Below are positions 46,359 through 55,302 of a DNA stretch of 64,000 nucleotides, piece by piece; within the stretch, counting starts at the first letter, position 1, and every line of letters starts with the position of its first letter. The notes under the pieces were generated by a model. It did no database searches. It saw only the letters and a list, made by a program, of their open reading frames with translations, and had not been told where the DNA came from. The translations under genes were made by a program, and so were the position numbers. This stretch comes from Methanocatella intestini (GTDB taxonomy: Archaea > Methanobacteriota > Methanobacteria > Methanobacteriales > Methanobacteriaceae): the NCBI RefSeq assembly GCF_002252585.1, contig NZ_NQLD01000014.1; one strand, written 5' to 3'.

Positions 46359-46522
46359 ATATCCTTTTTTATTTTTTTTCCCAAAAATTCTTTTTTGTAT
46401 TGTTTAGATGAATCATTTTATTGTCCCTTATAATTTAAATAGTGCCAATGATAGAATGAACTTATTGTAGGTATACTTAATTTGTGTGTTTAAGTATAAT
46501 TACAGCATTGAGGAATTATATT

Positions 46523-48355
46523 ATGAAAAAAAGATATTTTTTAGTTTTAATTTTAATTTTGTTATTATTTTGTTTAAATACTTGTTTTGCTCAGGATAAT
46601 GACACTAGTTTAGATAATAATTTGATTACAAATGATAATGTCAAAATTACTACTTATGATTTGGTTAAATATTATCAAAATGATTCACAATTTGAATTTA
46701 ATGTAAAAGAAAATAATTTGCCTTCTAAAGATTGTACTGTTAATTTAAATGTTGGAGGTAAAAATTACACTAGAGTTACAGACAGCTATGGAAATGGAAA
46801 ACTTAATATTCATTTAATGCCTGGCAAGTATTCAATTACTACTTCTTATAAAAATACAACTGTTAAAAATAATATCACTGTATTGTCATTTTTAGAGAGT
46901 AAGGATTTGGTTAAATATTATCAAAATGATTCTCAGTTTGTATTTAAAGTTTTAAATAAATCTACAGGCGGAACTGTTTCTAATGCAAAGGTAACTTTAA
47001 ATATTAATGGTGTGTTTTATCATAAAAATACTGATGAGTGGGGTTTAGGTAAATTAAATATTAATTTACGCCCTGGAAAGTATATTATTACATTAATGTA
47101 TGATAATCTTGCAACTGGTTATAATATTACAGTATTGTCATTTTTAGAGGGTAAGGATTTGGTTAAATATTACAAAAATGATTCTCAATATTTAGTTAAG
47201 GTTTTAGATAAATCTGGCAATCCTTTAATTAATAAAACAGTTAAAATGAATATTAATGGTGTATTTTATTATAAAGCTACAAATAATTTGGGAATAGCAA
47301 AATTAGATATTAATTTAAATCCTGGGGAGTATATATTAACTGCTTATTATGATAATTTGGAAATGGGTAATAAAATAAAGGTTTTAAGTAGAATATCAGG
47401 AGAGGATATTTCTTCAACTTATGGAAATCCAGTTAATGTTTCGGTTAATTTTGTAGATTCTACAGGAAATCCTGTATGTAATAAGTTAATTAAATTCAAT
47501 GTTGCAGGCCAAATTTTAACTGCCTATACTGATGATAAAGGAATTGCAACAATTAATTTAAATAATCCTGCCGGAAATTATATTATAACTTATTATGCTG
47601 ATAATATGTGCAGCAGTAATAAGTATATTGTTAAAAATGATTGTTCGTTAACAACTTTAAATTGGAATACTGGTGCAGATGTTACTAAAAACTCTTTAAT
47701 AAAAAATAATTTACCTAACTCAGAATTAATCAATCAAGTCATTAATTCTGCAAAATCAGGCACACCTTGGATTACTTTTAAAGGCGGAATTGGAAATGTG
47801 GTATTTATTACTGCAGGTATTCATGGATCAGAGTTATCTTCTCAAGTAGCTGTGTTAAAGTTAATAAATTATTTGGAAAGCAATCCAATTAAAGGTACTG
47901 TACATATCATTCCATTTATCCAACCAAAAGCAACTGCTAGTAATGTTAGGAATTATAATAATGTTAATTTAAATTCAAAAGCAAATGTTCCGGGAACTAT
48001 ATCAAATAATGTAGTGGAATTAATATGTTCATTAAAATGTGATAATTATGGTGATTTCCATTGTACTCAACCTAACGGTGATCCTGGAAAGGATGTAGCT
48101 ATGGGTTCTTATTCTCCCTTATCTGAAAGTGCAAAAATAGCTGATTTTATTTCTAAAAAAACAGGTTACTCTAAATTAATATATGATATTGCAGGTAAAG
48201 AATATGGTGGAGCTATGGAGGATACAGTTAATTTAAGGGGTATTCCATCTGTTACATGTGAAGTATTAACACCTCATGGTACGATTGCTGGTGGAAGTGT
48301 GGATAAATCATTCAATATGATGAAAGCATTGTTGCAGTATAATAACTTAATTTAA
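46523..48355 (+). CDS. Secreted Ig-like repeat protein fused to an M14/AstE-like peptidase domain
   Basis: About 610 residues from the ATG at 46523 (GAGG SD); an upstream ATG adds 13 residues before the signal peptide and is rejected. Residues 1-23 are a signal peptide. Four Ig-like repeats of about 90 residues follow, three opening KDLVKYYxNDSQ. The C-terminal 190 residues resemble zinc carboxypeptidase/succinylglutamate desuccinylase: zinc-site GIHGSELSSQ, a later His in GDFHCTQPNG, and a likely catalytic Glu in VTCEVLTPHG. A wall-peptide substrate is a guess. No C-terminal anchor is seen. Confidence 0.8.
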   Translation: MKKRYFLVLILILLLFCLNTCFAQDNDTSLDNNLITNDNVKITTYDLVKYYQNDSQFEFNVKENNLPSKDCTVNLNVGGKNYTRVTDSYGNGKLNIHLMPGKYSITTSYKNTTVKNNITVLSFLESKDLVKYYQNDSQFVFKVLNKSTGGTVSNAKVTLNINGVFYHKNTDEWGLGKLNINLRPGKYIITLMYDNLATGYNITVLSFLEGKDLVKYYKNDSQYLVKVLDKSGNPLINKTVKMNINGVFYYKATNNLGIAKLDINLNPGEYILTAYYDNLEMGNKIKVLSRISGEDISSTYGNPVNVSVNFVDSTGNPVCNKLIKFNVAGQILTAYTDDKGIATINLNNPAGNYIITYYADNMCSSNKYIVKNDCSLTTLNWNTGADVTKNSLIKNNLPNSELINQVINSAKSGTPWITFKGGIGNVVFITAGIHGSELSSQVAVLKLINYLESNPIKGTVHIIPFIQPKATASNVRNYNNVNLNSKANVPGTISNNVVELICSLKCDNYGDFHCTQPNGDPGKDVAMGSYSPLSESAKIADFISKKTGYSKLIYDIAGKEYGGAMEDTVNLRGIPSVTCEVLTPHGTIAGGSVDKSFNMMKALLQYNNLI

Positions 48356-48771
48356 TGATTTATGAGTTTTTTATTTTAAATCTAATTCCTTTTTTTAATT
48401 TTTTTCAAAAATTCTTTTTTTAGCATTTAAAGTTATAAATTATTCTTTTAATCTTTCAACAATTTTTTAAATTAAAAATTAGCAGTTTTTCTTAAAAAGA
48501 GATAGTTCGAAGTAAAAAAGAGGAGGGTAATTAAAAGACAGAATAGTTATATATGTTTAATAATTTTGAATATGTTTTTACTTCAAACCTATATTTACAT
48601 TATTTTTCATATTATAAATACTTTTTTATAAAAAAGTATTACTTAATTAATATTAAAATTTTAAAAAGTATTAATATAATTTCGAAACAAATTTTTCTTT
48701 GTGTTTTTTAATAATAATGTGTTTTCAAAAATTTTAAAAATGATAATTATTATAATATAAATAGATTATTT
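48356..48771. promoter_or_regulatory. Gap with long inverted repeat and a TATA element
   Basis: GTTCGAAGTAAAAA (48505-48518) and TTTTTACTTCAAAC (48575-48588) are inverted copies with one mismatch, enclosing an AT-rich core. Further right, TTATAATATAAAT near 48747-48759 is a TATA element about 25 bases before the next ATG, so that gene may be transcribed leaderless. No ORF was found. Confidence 0.4.
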
Positions 48772-49239
48772 ATGATTACAATTACAAAAAAAGAGGAAGT
48801 TGTTTTAAATCAGGTAGAAATATTTAATCCTGAATATTCTGAAGGAGTACCTATTAAACTTTTAAAAGAGGAATTAGGATTTCATGAATATGATTTGGTT
48901 CAAATTTTAAACACATTATCTGAAAAGAATCTAATTGAGTTTAATGGTAGCAGTGTTAAGTTAACTATTTCTAATAAAGAGATTAATGCAGTTAAATCTA
49001 AAAAAGATGTTGAAAAGATTGAACTGAATATTAAAGAAAAAGAATCTTATAATCTAATTAAAGAGTTAGTTGATGATAAGAATTTGGTTTCTAAGTATAC
49101 TTTAGAAGGCCATTTGTTATATGGTGATTTAAAACTTTCTAATTTTAAAATGTATCATATTATTTTATCTCTGGAAAATAAAAACCTTCTAAAACCCATT
49201 AAAAAAGAAGATGGGGAGTATTATTTACTTGTTGAATAA
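48772..49239 (+). CDS. Winged-helix protein, probable transcription regulator
   Basis: 155 residues. Residues 1-70 form a winged helix (SEGVPIKLLKEELGFHEYDL, then ILNTLSEKNLIEFNGSSVKL). A second similar unit near residues 95-155 (LVSKYTLEGHLLYGDLKLSN, IILSLENKNLLKPIKKEDG) suggests a tandem winged-helix. No SD precedes the ATG, but a TATA element lies about 25 bases upstream, consistent with leaderless mRNA. The target is unknown; nikR lies next. Confidence 0.65.
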   Translation: MITITKKEEVVLNQVEIFNPEYSEGVPIKLLKEELGFHEYDLVQILNTLSEKNLIEFNGSSVKLTISNKEINAVKSKKDVEKIELNIKEKESYNLIKELVDDKNLVSKYTLEGHLLYGDLKLSNFKMYHIILSLENKNLLKPIKKEDGEYYLLVE

Positions 49240-49336
49240 GAAATATAGTAATATAAATTTCTTATTTTTTCATAACATTTATATATTTTAAGTTTAATAT
49301 TATATTTAAATCACTTTGTTGTGGACGGTTTTTACT

Positions 49337-49780
49337 ATGATGAGAATAAGTATGTCATTACCAAAAAAATTATTGGCTGATTTTGATGAAGTTTTAAAAG
49401 AAAGAGGTTATCAATCTCGTTCAAAAGGTATTCGTGATGCTCTTCAGGATTATATTGTAAGACATCAATGGATGAATGAGATGGAAGGAGAAAGAATTGG
49501 AATTATTACTATTATTTATGATCATCATTATACTGGAGTTATGGAAAATCTTGCAGATATTCAACACAGTTTCAGAAATGAAATTAACATGAATATGCAC
49601 CTTCATATGACTGAAAAATATTGTATGGAAATCGTTGTTGTTAATGGGGATATTAGTGAAATTCGTGAGTTAACTGATAAAATAATGAGACTTAAAGGAG
49701 TAGAACACGTAAAACTCACAACTACTGCTAATGGTGAAGAGTTTAGTGATCCTGATCATGAACATAATCATCACCATTAA
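49337..49780 (+). CDS. nikR: Nickel-responsive regulator NikR
   Basis: About 147 residues from MMRISMSLP at 49337. The N-terminal ribbon-helix-helix (RISMSLPKKLLADFDEVLKE, GYQSRSKGIRDALQDYI) binds DNA. The ACT-like domain carries the nickel ligands: IIYDHHYTG, MHLHMTEKYCMEIVV. The C-terminus ends in a His-rich tail (HEHNHHH), which may store nickel. Methanogens need nickel for hydrogenases and F430; a hydrogenase protease lies just downstream. No SD, so it may be leaderless. Confidence 0.95.
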   Translation: MMRISMSLPKKLLADFDEVLKERGYQSRSKGIRDALQDYIVRHQWMNEMEGERIGIITIIYDHHYTGVMENLADIQHSFRNEINMNMHLHMTEKYCMEIVVVNGDISEIRELTDKIMRLKGVEHVKLTTTANGEEFSDPDHEHNHHH

Positions 49781-49796
49781 TTTTATTTTTTTTCAC

Positions 49797-50564
49797 ATGA
49801 AATTTAAAACAACTCATTACCATTTTGATTTATTGAAAGATGAAGAAAGAATTTCAGCATTTTACGAAGCTATTGAAGATTTATCTGCCAATCAGGAATT
49901 AGCTTATGATTTAGGATGTGGAAGCGGAATTTTATCTTTTTTCTTAAATTCTTATTTTAAAGAAATAATAGCTATTGAACAAGATGTTAAAGCTAGTATA
50001 TGTGCTAAAAAAAATTTAGAAAACTTTAAAAATATTAAAGTTATTAATGAAGATGTTTTTAATTATAATTTTTCTAAAAAATCTGATTTAATTGTTTGTG
50101 AAATGTTAGATACCGCTCTTATTGATGAAGAAGAAGTTCCAGTATTGAATCATGTAAGAAATTATCTAAAAGAGGATGGCAGAATAATTCCTCAGGGTAT
50201 TATTAATATTATAGAACTTGCACACCTGGAGCGAGATTATATTCATTATGATGAAGATGTTTCTTGTGAAATTTTATCAAAGCCGGTTATTTATGATGAG
50301 ATTAATTTTCTAAATGAAATAAATCCTAATTTTGAAAAAGTTATAACTTTAAAGGCTAAAAAAGATTCTTCAGTTAATGGATTGAAAATTACAACTGTTA
50401 CTAAGCTTAACGATAATTTGGTTTGTGGACCTACGCCAATGTTAAACCCACCTCTGTTAATTCCTTTAAATGAAAAAAATGTAAAATGCAATGATTTAAT
50501 TAATGTTAAATTAAAATATATTATGGGAAAAGGAATTGGAACTATTGAAGCAAATTATTATTAG
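49797..50564 (+). CDS. Predicted RNA/protein methyltransferase (PRMT-like)
   Basis: About 255 residues from the ATG at 49797; the upstream extension of the frame overlaps nikR and is rejected. Motif I is AYDLGCGSGILSFFL; DLIVCEMLDTALIDEEEVP resembles the double-E loop of arginine methylases, and the C-terminal beta domain also fits. Assigned to the archaeal predicted RNA methylase group. It follows nikR by 16 bases. Confidence 0.8.
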   Translation: MKFKTTHYHFDLLKDEERISAFYEAIEDLSANQELAYDLGCGSGILSFFLNSYFKEIIAIEQDVKASICAKKNLENFKNIKVINEDVFNYNFSKKSDLIVCEMLDTALIDEEEVPVLNHVRNYLKEDGRIIPQGIINIIELAHLERDYIHYDEDVSCEILSKPVIYDEINFLNEINPNFEKVITLKAKKDSSVNGLKITTVTKLNDNLVCGPTPMLNPPLLIPLNEKNVKCNDLINVKLKYIMGKGIGTIEANYY

Positions 50565-50572
50565 GTGATTTT

Positions 50573-51046
50573 ATTTCATTTAAAAGAGAGCTGGAAGAAT
50601 TTTTAAAAAATAAAGAAAAGTTAATTATATTGGGAATTGGAAACGAGCTTAAATGTGATGATGGTGTAGGACCTTTTATAATTAATGAATTAAAAGATTT
50701 GGAAAATTCTGATTTAATAATTATTGATGGTCAAACAGTTCCTGAGAATTTCACAGGTAAAATCAGAAAAGAAAAGCCGTCACATGTAATCCTTGTTGAT
50801 GCATGTTTGATGGGGTGCAGGCCTGGGGAATTTAAAATTGTAGACAAGGATGATTTTGTCAATATTGGAATTTCAACTCATTCAATGTCTTTATCATATT
50901 TTGTTAAATATTTAGAGCGAGATAATGATTTTAAGATAATATTTGTTGGTATTGAACCTGAATCTATGGATTATTCAGACATGCCAACACCAGCAGTTCA
51001 GAAGGGAGCTTATAAGTTTATAAATATTTTAAAGGAGATTTTATGA
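50573..51046 (+). CDS. Hydrogenase maturation protease (HycI/FrcD-like), ATT start
   Basis: 157 residues if begun at ATT 50573, 3 bases after the SD GGTGAT. That gives M-SFKRELEEFLKNKEKLIIL, as expected for the family, whose N-terminus precedes GIGN. No ATG, GTG or TTG lies between the preceding stop and TTG 50630, and starting there would cut into the first beta strand. The motifs GIGNELKCDDGVGPF, DGQTVPENF and STHSMSLSYF (His ligand) show the nickel-binding endopeptidase that trims large hydrogenase subunits. The gene overlaps the next by 4 bases. Confidence 0.82.
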   Translation: MSFKRELEEFLKNKEKLIILGIGNELKCDDGVGPFIINELKDLENSDLIIIDGQTVPENFTGKIRKEKPSHVILVDACLMGCRPGEFKIVDKDDFVNIGISTHSMSLSYFVKYLERDNDFKIIFVGIEPESMDYSDMPTPAVQKGAYKFINILKEIL

Positions 51047-52146
51047 AAATTTTATTTATTGGTTCAAGATTGTATGATGATATAGATTATTATGTTAGAG
51101 AAAATGGTATTGAAAGTATAATTACTGAATCTAATGAAGATGCTATAAATCTGGATTTGCCTGATCAAGTTTTTATTGTACCTAGAGGTATGGACAGTCC
51201 AAAACAAATAGCCATCAGTCAGAATGTAGATGCGGTTGTACCATTAATTGGTATTGATCCACCATTAATAGAAGTAGCTAAAATGAAAGAAGAACTTGAA
51301 GCTGAAACGGATATTCCAGTAATAGCAGCAAATGTTCGTGCGGTTAGTTTAACTTCTGATAAAATTAAAACAAAAGAGTTCTATAATGAAATTGGCGTAG
51401 CTACTCCACAATATCAGATATTAACTAAGGATAATTTTGAAAATAAATTGGAAATGGAATTTCCAGTTGTTTTAAAGCAGGGTCAAGGGCAAGGAGGAAA
51501 AGATATTAAAGTAGCTAATTCTTTAGATGATGTTAAAAAGTACTTTGAAGAGTTCGACCAGGCTTTATGCGAAAAATTCATTGAAGGTTCTGAGATTTCT
51601 ATTGAAGTATTAGGGTATAATGGTGAATATATGCCTTTATCTCCAATTTATAAAGGCGAAACAACTTTGGAAGGAATTCATCCTTTAAATAAGGTTAAAA
51701 CTGCTCCTTGTTTAGTTGAAGGATTAGATAATAATCTTATTCAAAGAACTGCATATAAAGTAGCTAAAAATTTAGCTTCTGACGGTATTTTTGAAATGGA
51801 TTTCATGTTTTCAAAACAGGAACAGCAATTATATGCTATTGAAGTTAACACAAGACCAAATGGAACCAGATATTTAACAACAGCTACCTGCGGAGTTAAT
51901 TCTTTATGTGAATTAGTAAATATGGCATCAGGTAAATTTTCTATTAAAGACATTCAGGACAAATTAGAATATTATTATGCTACTGAAATTCCTATTGGAC
52001 ATTATGAAGGTCCGGCTTTAAATGAACCTTTAAAATCCTTTAAAAATAATGATTGTGTGGTTCATGGACCTGAAGGATATCAGAGAATTACAGTTAGGGC
52101 AAATTCAAAAGAGCAATTAGACAAATATGTTAAAGATTTGATTTAA
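51043..52146 (+). CDS. CarB-like ATP-grasp ligase of the pseudomurein cluster
   Basis: 367 residues of the ATP-grasp family related to carbamoyl-phosphate synthase large subunit. The nucleotide loop is PVVLKQGQGQGGKDIKV and the metal site EVNTRPNGTRYL; an N-terminal preATP-grasp domain starts KILFIGSRLYDDI. It lies directly before MraY-like and Mur-ligase genes, the arrangement reported for pseudomurein gene clusters. It may add an amino acid or amide to the cell-wall peptide. The exact reaction is unknown. Confidence 0.8.
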   Translation: MKILFIGSRLYDDIDYYVRENGIESIITESNEDAINLDLPDQVFIVPRGMDSPKQIAISQNVDAVVPLIGIDPPLIEVAKMKEELEAETDIPVIAANVRAVSLTSDKIKTKEFYNEIGVATPQYQILTKDNFENKLEMEFPVVLKQGQGQGGKDIKVANSLDDVKKYFEEFDQALCEKFIEGSEISIEVLGYNGEYMPLSPIYKGETTLEGIHPLNKVKTAPCLVEGLDNNLIQRTAYKVAKNLASDGIFEMDFMFSKQEQQLYAIEVNTRPNGTRYLTTATCGVNSLCELVNMASGKFSIKDIQDKLEYYYATEIPIGHYEGPALNEPLKSFKNNDCVVHGPEGYQRITVRANSKEQLDKYVKDLI

Positions 52147-52228
52147 TAATAACTTAAACATCTATTAAATTAATTTTATATAACAGTAAGAATAAAATTA
52201 ATATGATACATAATTTATGTGTGGTAAA

Positions 52229-53299
52229 ATGAATAATGGGGATATGTTAATTCTTTTTTTAATAACATTTTTTGGTGCAATAATTTTTACATATTGTATT
52301 AAAAGAATATTGCTTAATGCAAGGATAGCAGATAATCCAATTGTTAGTGAACACAGACATAAAAGCGGCACTCCTACAATGGGGGGTATTGCATTTTTAT
52401 TTGTAATTTTGTTGATTATTGCTATTTATTATAATAATACTCCAATTTTAATCATGTCTTATATTATGCTTGCAGGAGGTATTGTAGGTTTATTGGATGA
52501 TTTAATTGGTCTTAAGGTTAAAGAAATTCAGAAAGTTGTTGTAAACTGTTGTGATGAGGTAATTACTTTAGGCAGACTTGATGTTGAGCCTAATGAAGAA
52601 GTTAGAGTAGCTACTCCAAAAGCTAAAAAAGAAATTGATAAATTAGTGGAAGAGGGCAAAGTAGAAATTATTGGGGAGGTTCCAATTAAAACAGAACCTG
52701 GAGAACTTGAAAAAATCATTTGCCAAATTCTTTTAGGTGTGTTATTAGGTTTAACAGGGGTTGTAACCACAATTGGTGGATTTAATTTGGGAATATTGGC
52801 ATTTCCAGTAGTTATAATAGCTATTTTAGGTTGTATTAATTGTGTGAATTTAATTGATGGAATGGATGGTTTAGCTGCAGGAATTGTAGGTATTGCATCT
52901 TTTGCTTGCTGCTGTTACTTATATTTATGTGGAAATATGGCAGGTATTCCAGTATTCATAATTTTAACTGGATTATGTTTAGGATTTTTAGTATTTAACA
53001 AATATCCGGCATCTATATTTATGGGAGATACAGGATCATTTGTATTAGGTACTGGTTATGCTGCAGCTGTTCTTATATCTGATATTCCATATTTTGGTGT
53101 TCTTGCATTAGGTGTTCCAATAGCATCTGTTGTTGTTAGTTTGTTACATAGGGCAAATATTATTAAATTGCCTGTTGAACCGTTACATCACACATTAAAT
53201 CATTATGGTATGTCTGAACGTAAGATTGTACTTAGCTATTGGGGTGTTACTGTGTTATTATGTGTAATTGGAATTCTTGCTCAGTTATACATATTCTAA
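52229..53299 (+). CDS. MraY-like phospho-sugar transferase (pseudomurein precursor)
   Basis: About 356 residues, polytopic membrane protein. It is expected to load UDP-activated sugar-peptide precursors onto undecaprenyl phosphate. Family motifs are present: RHKSGTPTMGGIAF, DDLIGL, NCVNLIDGMDGLAAG, IFMGDTGSFVLG, and PLHHTLNHYG. Residues about 95-155 form a 60-residue charged cytoplasmic insertion absent from typical MraY. The start at ATG 52229 is preferred over ATG 52217 because GTGGT lies 3 bases before it. Confidence 0.87.
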   Translation: MNNGDMLILFLITFFGAIIFTYCIKRILLNARIADNPIVSEHRHKSGTPTMGGIAFLFVILLIIAIYYNNTPILIMSYIMLAGGIVGLLDDLIGLKVKEIQKVVVNCCDEVITLGRLDVEPNEEVRVATPKAKKEIDKLVEEGKVEIIGEVPIKTEPGELEKIICQILLGVLLGLTGVVTTIGGFNLGILAFPVVIIAILGCINCVNLIDGMDGLAAGIVGIASFACCCYLYLCGNMAGIPVFIILTGLCLGFLVFNKYPASIFMGDTGSFVLGTGYAAAVLISDIPYFGVLALGVPIASVVVSLLHRANIIKLPVEPLHHTLNHYGMSERKIVLSYWGVTVLLCVIGILAQLYIF

Positions 53300-53329
53300 T
53301 TTTTCTTTTTCTTTTTTGGTGATTTTTAT

Positions 53330-54766
53330 ATGATTATACAAGATTTAGCTAGTTTTATTGAAGGCAACATTATTGGAAAAGACAGTTTTTTTGATGATGA
53401 AGGATTTACAGGAAGATTTACATTTTTAAATGATGCCATTGATGGAGATATTGTAATACGCCATAAAATTAATGATAAAGGTGTTGAAATTGCAGCTAGT
53501 AAAAATTTAGCCTGTTTAATTACTCAAAATCCTCAGGATGGAGCTTGTGATAAAGCAATTGAATTAAATTTTCCACTGATTATTGTAGATAAAATAGAGT
53601 TAGCTACTGCTTATGCTCTTAAATGGACAATTGAAAAATTTTCTCCTGATTCAAAAAATGTTATTATAACGGGCACTAATGGAAAATCAACAACTTCTCA
53701 TCTAATTTACCATATTTTAAAAAATACTGAATCACATGTTCTTACGAATACGGATAGTGAATCAGAATTTAATACATTAATTGATCCGATGGTTTCCAAA
53801 TTAATTTCGGATGAAGTTAAAAATAATGGAAAATTGGACTATTTGGTTATTGAAGTTTCTGAAGTTCAAGGTTGGCTTGGAAATTTAATGAAACATCATG
53901 CATATCTGATGGCCAGTGCAGTTAAACCCTGTGTTGGAGTTATAACTAATATAGCTATGGATCATATAGGGCTTGTAAACTCTATTGATGAGGTTTTTGA
54001 TGAAATAAATCAAGTTCCTAATGCTATTGGAGATGGAGTTACAGTATTGAATTATGATGATGATTTAGTGATGAAATTAACTCCAAATAATCCATTTTTA
54101 TGTTCAATGAATAAATTCGACTCAAAAAATCCTCATGTTTATTATGATGATGGAATTTTTTATGAAGGTAATCTGATTTTGGAAAATAATGATTTGCCAT
54201 TTACTTCTCATCATTTTATTCAAAATATTTTATCTGCAGTTGCAGCATGCATATCTTTAGATATTGATATCAAAAACATTGTTGAAGGGGTAAAATCTTA
54301 CAGACCATTAAACAGAAGATTTTCAAAACTTCATGAAAATCCGTTAATTGTAGATGATTTTGCACATAATCCTGACGGTATAAAAGCTACAATTGCGGAA
54401 ACTTATAAATTACTTCCAAAAAACCAAACATTATATGTTGTATGTTCTATCAGAGGTTCAAGAGGCGTGGAAATCAATAAATTGAATGTTGAAGCATTGG
54501 TGGAATCTATGAATGATAATATAAAGCTGGTTTTATCTTCAAGTAATGATGTTGTTGACCATTTAAATTTTGTTGAAGATGAAGAGCGAGAAATTTTCTT
54601 TGAAGTGTTAAATCAGAATAATATTGATTATAATTATTTTGATAATTTATGTGACTGTTTAAAAGACACATACAGGTGTGCTGATGCGAAGGATATTATT
54701 TTATTAATTGGTGCACAGGGAATGGACCCTGCTGAAGGTCTTTTGGAAAATATTTTAAGGAAATAA
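53330..54766 (+). CDS. Mur ligase-family protein (pseudomurein peptide ligase)
   Basis: 478 residues. The ATP loop is VIITGTNGKSTTSHLIYH. Central-domain residues follow in VIEVSEVQGWLG and ITNIAMDHIGLVNSID. The C-terminal domain begins RPLNRRFSKL with DDFAHNPDGIKAT. This matches the archaeal Mur ligases that assemble pseudomurein peptides, analogous to bacterial MurC-F. Which amino acid it adds is unknown. It lies 30 bases after the MraY-like gene. Confidence 0.87.
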   Translation: MIIQDLASFIEGNIIGKDSFFDDEGFTGRFTFLNDAIDGDIVIRHKINDKGVEIAASKNLACLITQNPQDGACDKAIELNFPLIIVDKIELATAYALKWTIEKFSPDSKNVIITGTNGKSTTSHLIYHILKNTESHVLTNTDSESEFNTLIDPMVSKLISDEVKNNGKLDYLVIEVSEVQGWLGNLMKHHAYLMASAVKPCVGVITNIAMDHIGLVNSIDEVFDEINQVPNAIGDGVTVLNYDDDLVMKLTPNNPFLCSMNKFDSKNPHVYYDDGIFYEGNLILENNDLPFTSHHFIQNILSAVAACISLDIDIKNIVEGVKSYRPLNRRFSKLHENPLIVDDFAHNPDGIKATIAETYKLLPKNQTLYVVCSIRGSRGVEINKLNVEALVESMNDNIKLVLSSSNDVVDHLNFVEDEEREIFFEVLNQNNIDYNYFDNLCDCLKDTYRCADAKDIILLIGAQGMDPAEGLLENILRK

Positions 54767-54849
54767 TTTAAATATTACAAAATTTTAATATAATAAATGT
54801 AATTTATTTTTCTATTGCTTATTGATGGAAAAATTTAGAGGATAAAAAC

Positions 54850-55290
54850 ATGTTTATAAAGATAAGAAGAGATACATTAATAATTTTATTATTAGCATTC
54901 ATCTTGATTCTTTGTGGTCGTTTAATAACATATGTTGCTTATGCGTCCTCTGATGAAGTTACTGATGGTGTCCCTATTTCTGGAATCATAGTTAAAGGTA
55001 ATGATGTTGTTCCTGTAGATATTATTAGATCTAATGTTATGCAATCTGGTTTAAGAGACGGTAGTGTAATTCATGGAGATATTTTAAAAACTTCTAAAAA
55101 AGAAGTTTCACTGCAGGATGCGATACAAACGGCTCAAGAGTTTGCAAAACGGTCAACAGTTCCGGGAACATCAGTTGCACCTATTTCTGCTGCAGATGTT
55201 CAGGTGGATAAAAACACAGGTATTGTTACAGTAACCGTTATTGAAGATTTCTCGTCAGTTGAATTAAAGAATACGACAAATCAGGGTTAA
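54850..55290 (+). CDS. Membrane-anchored extracellular protein, POTRA-like
   Basis: 146 residues. A short basic start and one N-terminal membrane helix (LIILLLAFILILCGRLITYV) are followed by an external domain. SGIIVKGNDVVPVDIIRSNV, then VIHGDIL, resembles a POTRA fold as in FtsQ/DivIB or BamA ('V.GN..V....I'). A DAIQTAQEFAKRST helix and a final strand follow. It has a TATA-like element upstream and a GAGGAT SD. It precedes another exported protein by 12 bases. Not recognised by name; the POTRA call is by eye. Confidence 0.6.
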   Translation: MFIKIRRDTLIILLLAFILILCGRLITYVAYASSDEVTDGVPISGIIVKGNDVVPVDIIRSNVMQSGLRDGSVIHGDILKTSKKEVSLQDAIQTAQEFAKRSTVPGTSVAPISAADVQVDKNTGIVTVTVIEDFSSVELKNTTNQG

Positions 55291-55302
55291 TAGAGGGATA
55301 GT

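Noticed and set aside
49731..49796. N-terminal extension of the methylase frame overlapping nikR
   Set aside because: It adds a spurious hydrophobic stretch from the nikR His tail in another frame; ATG 49797 fits the family.
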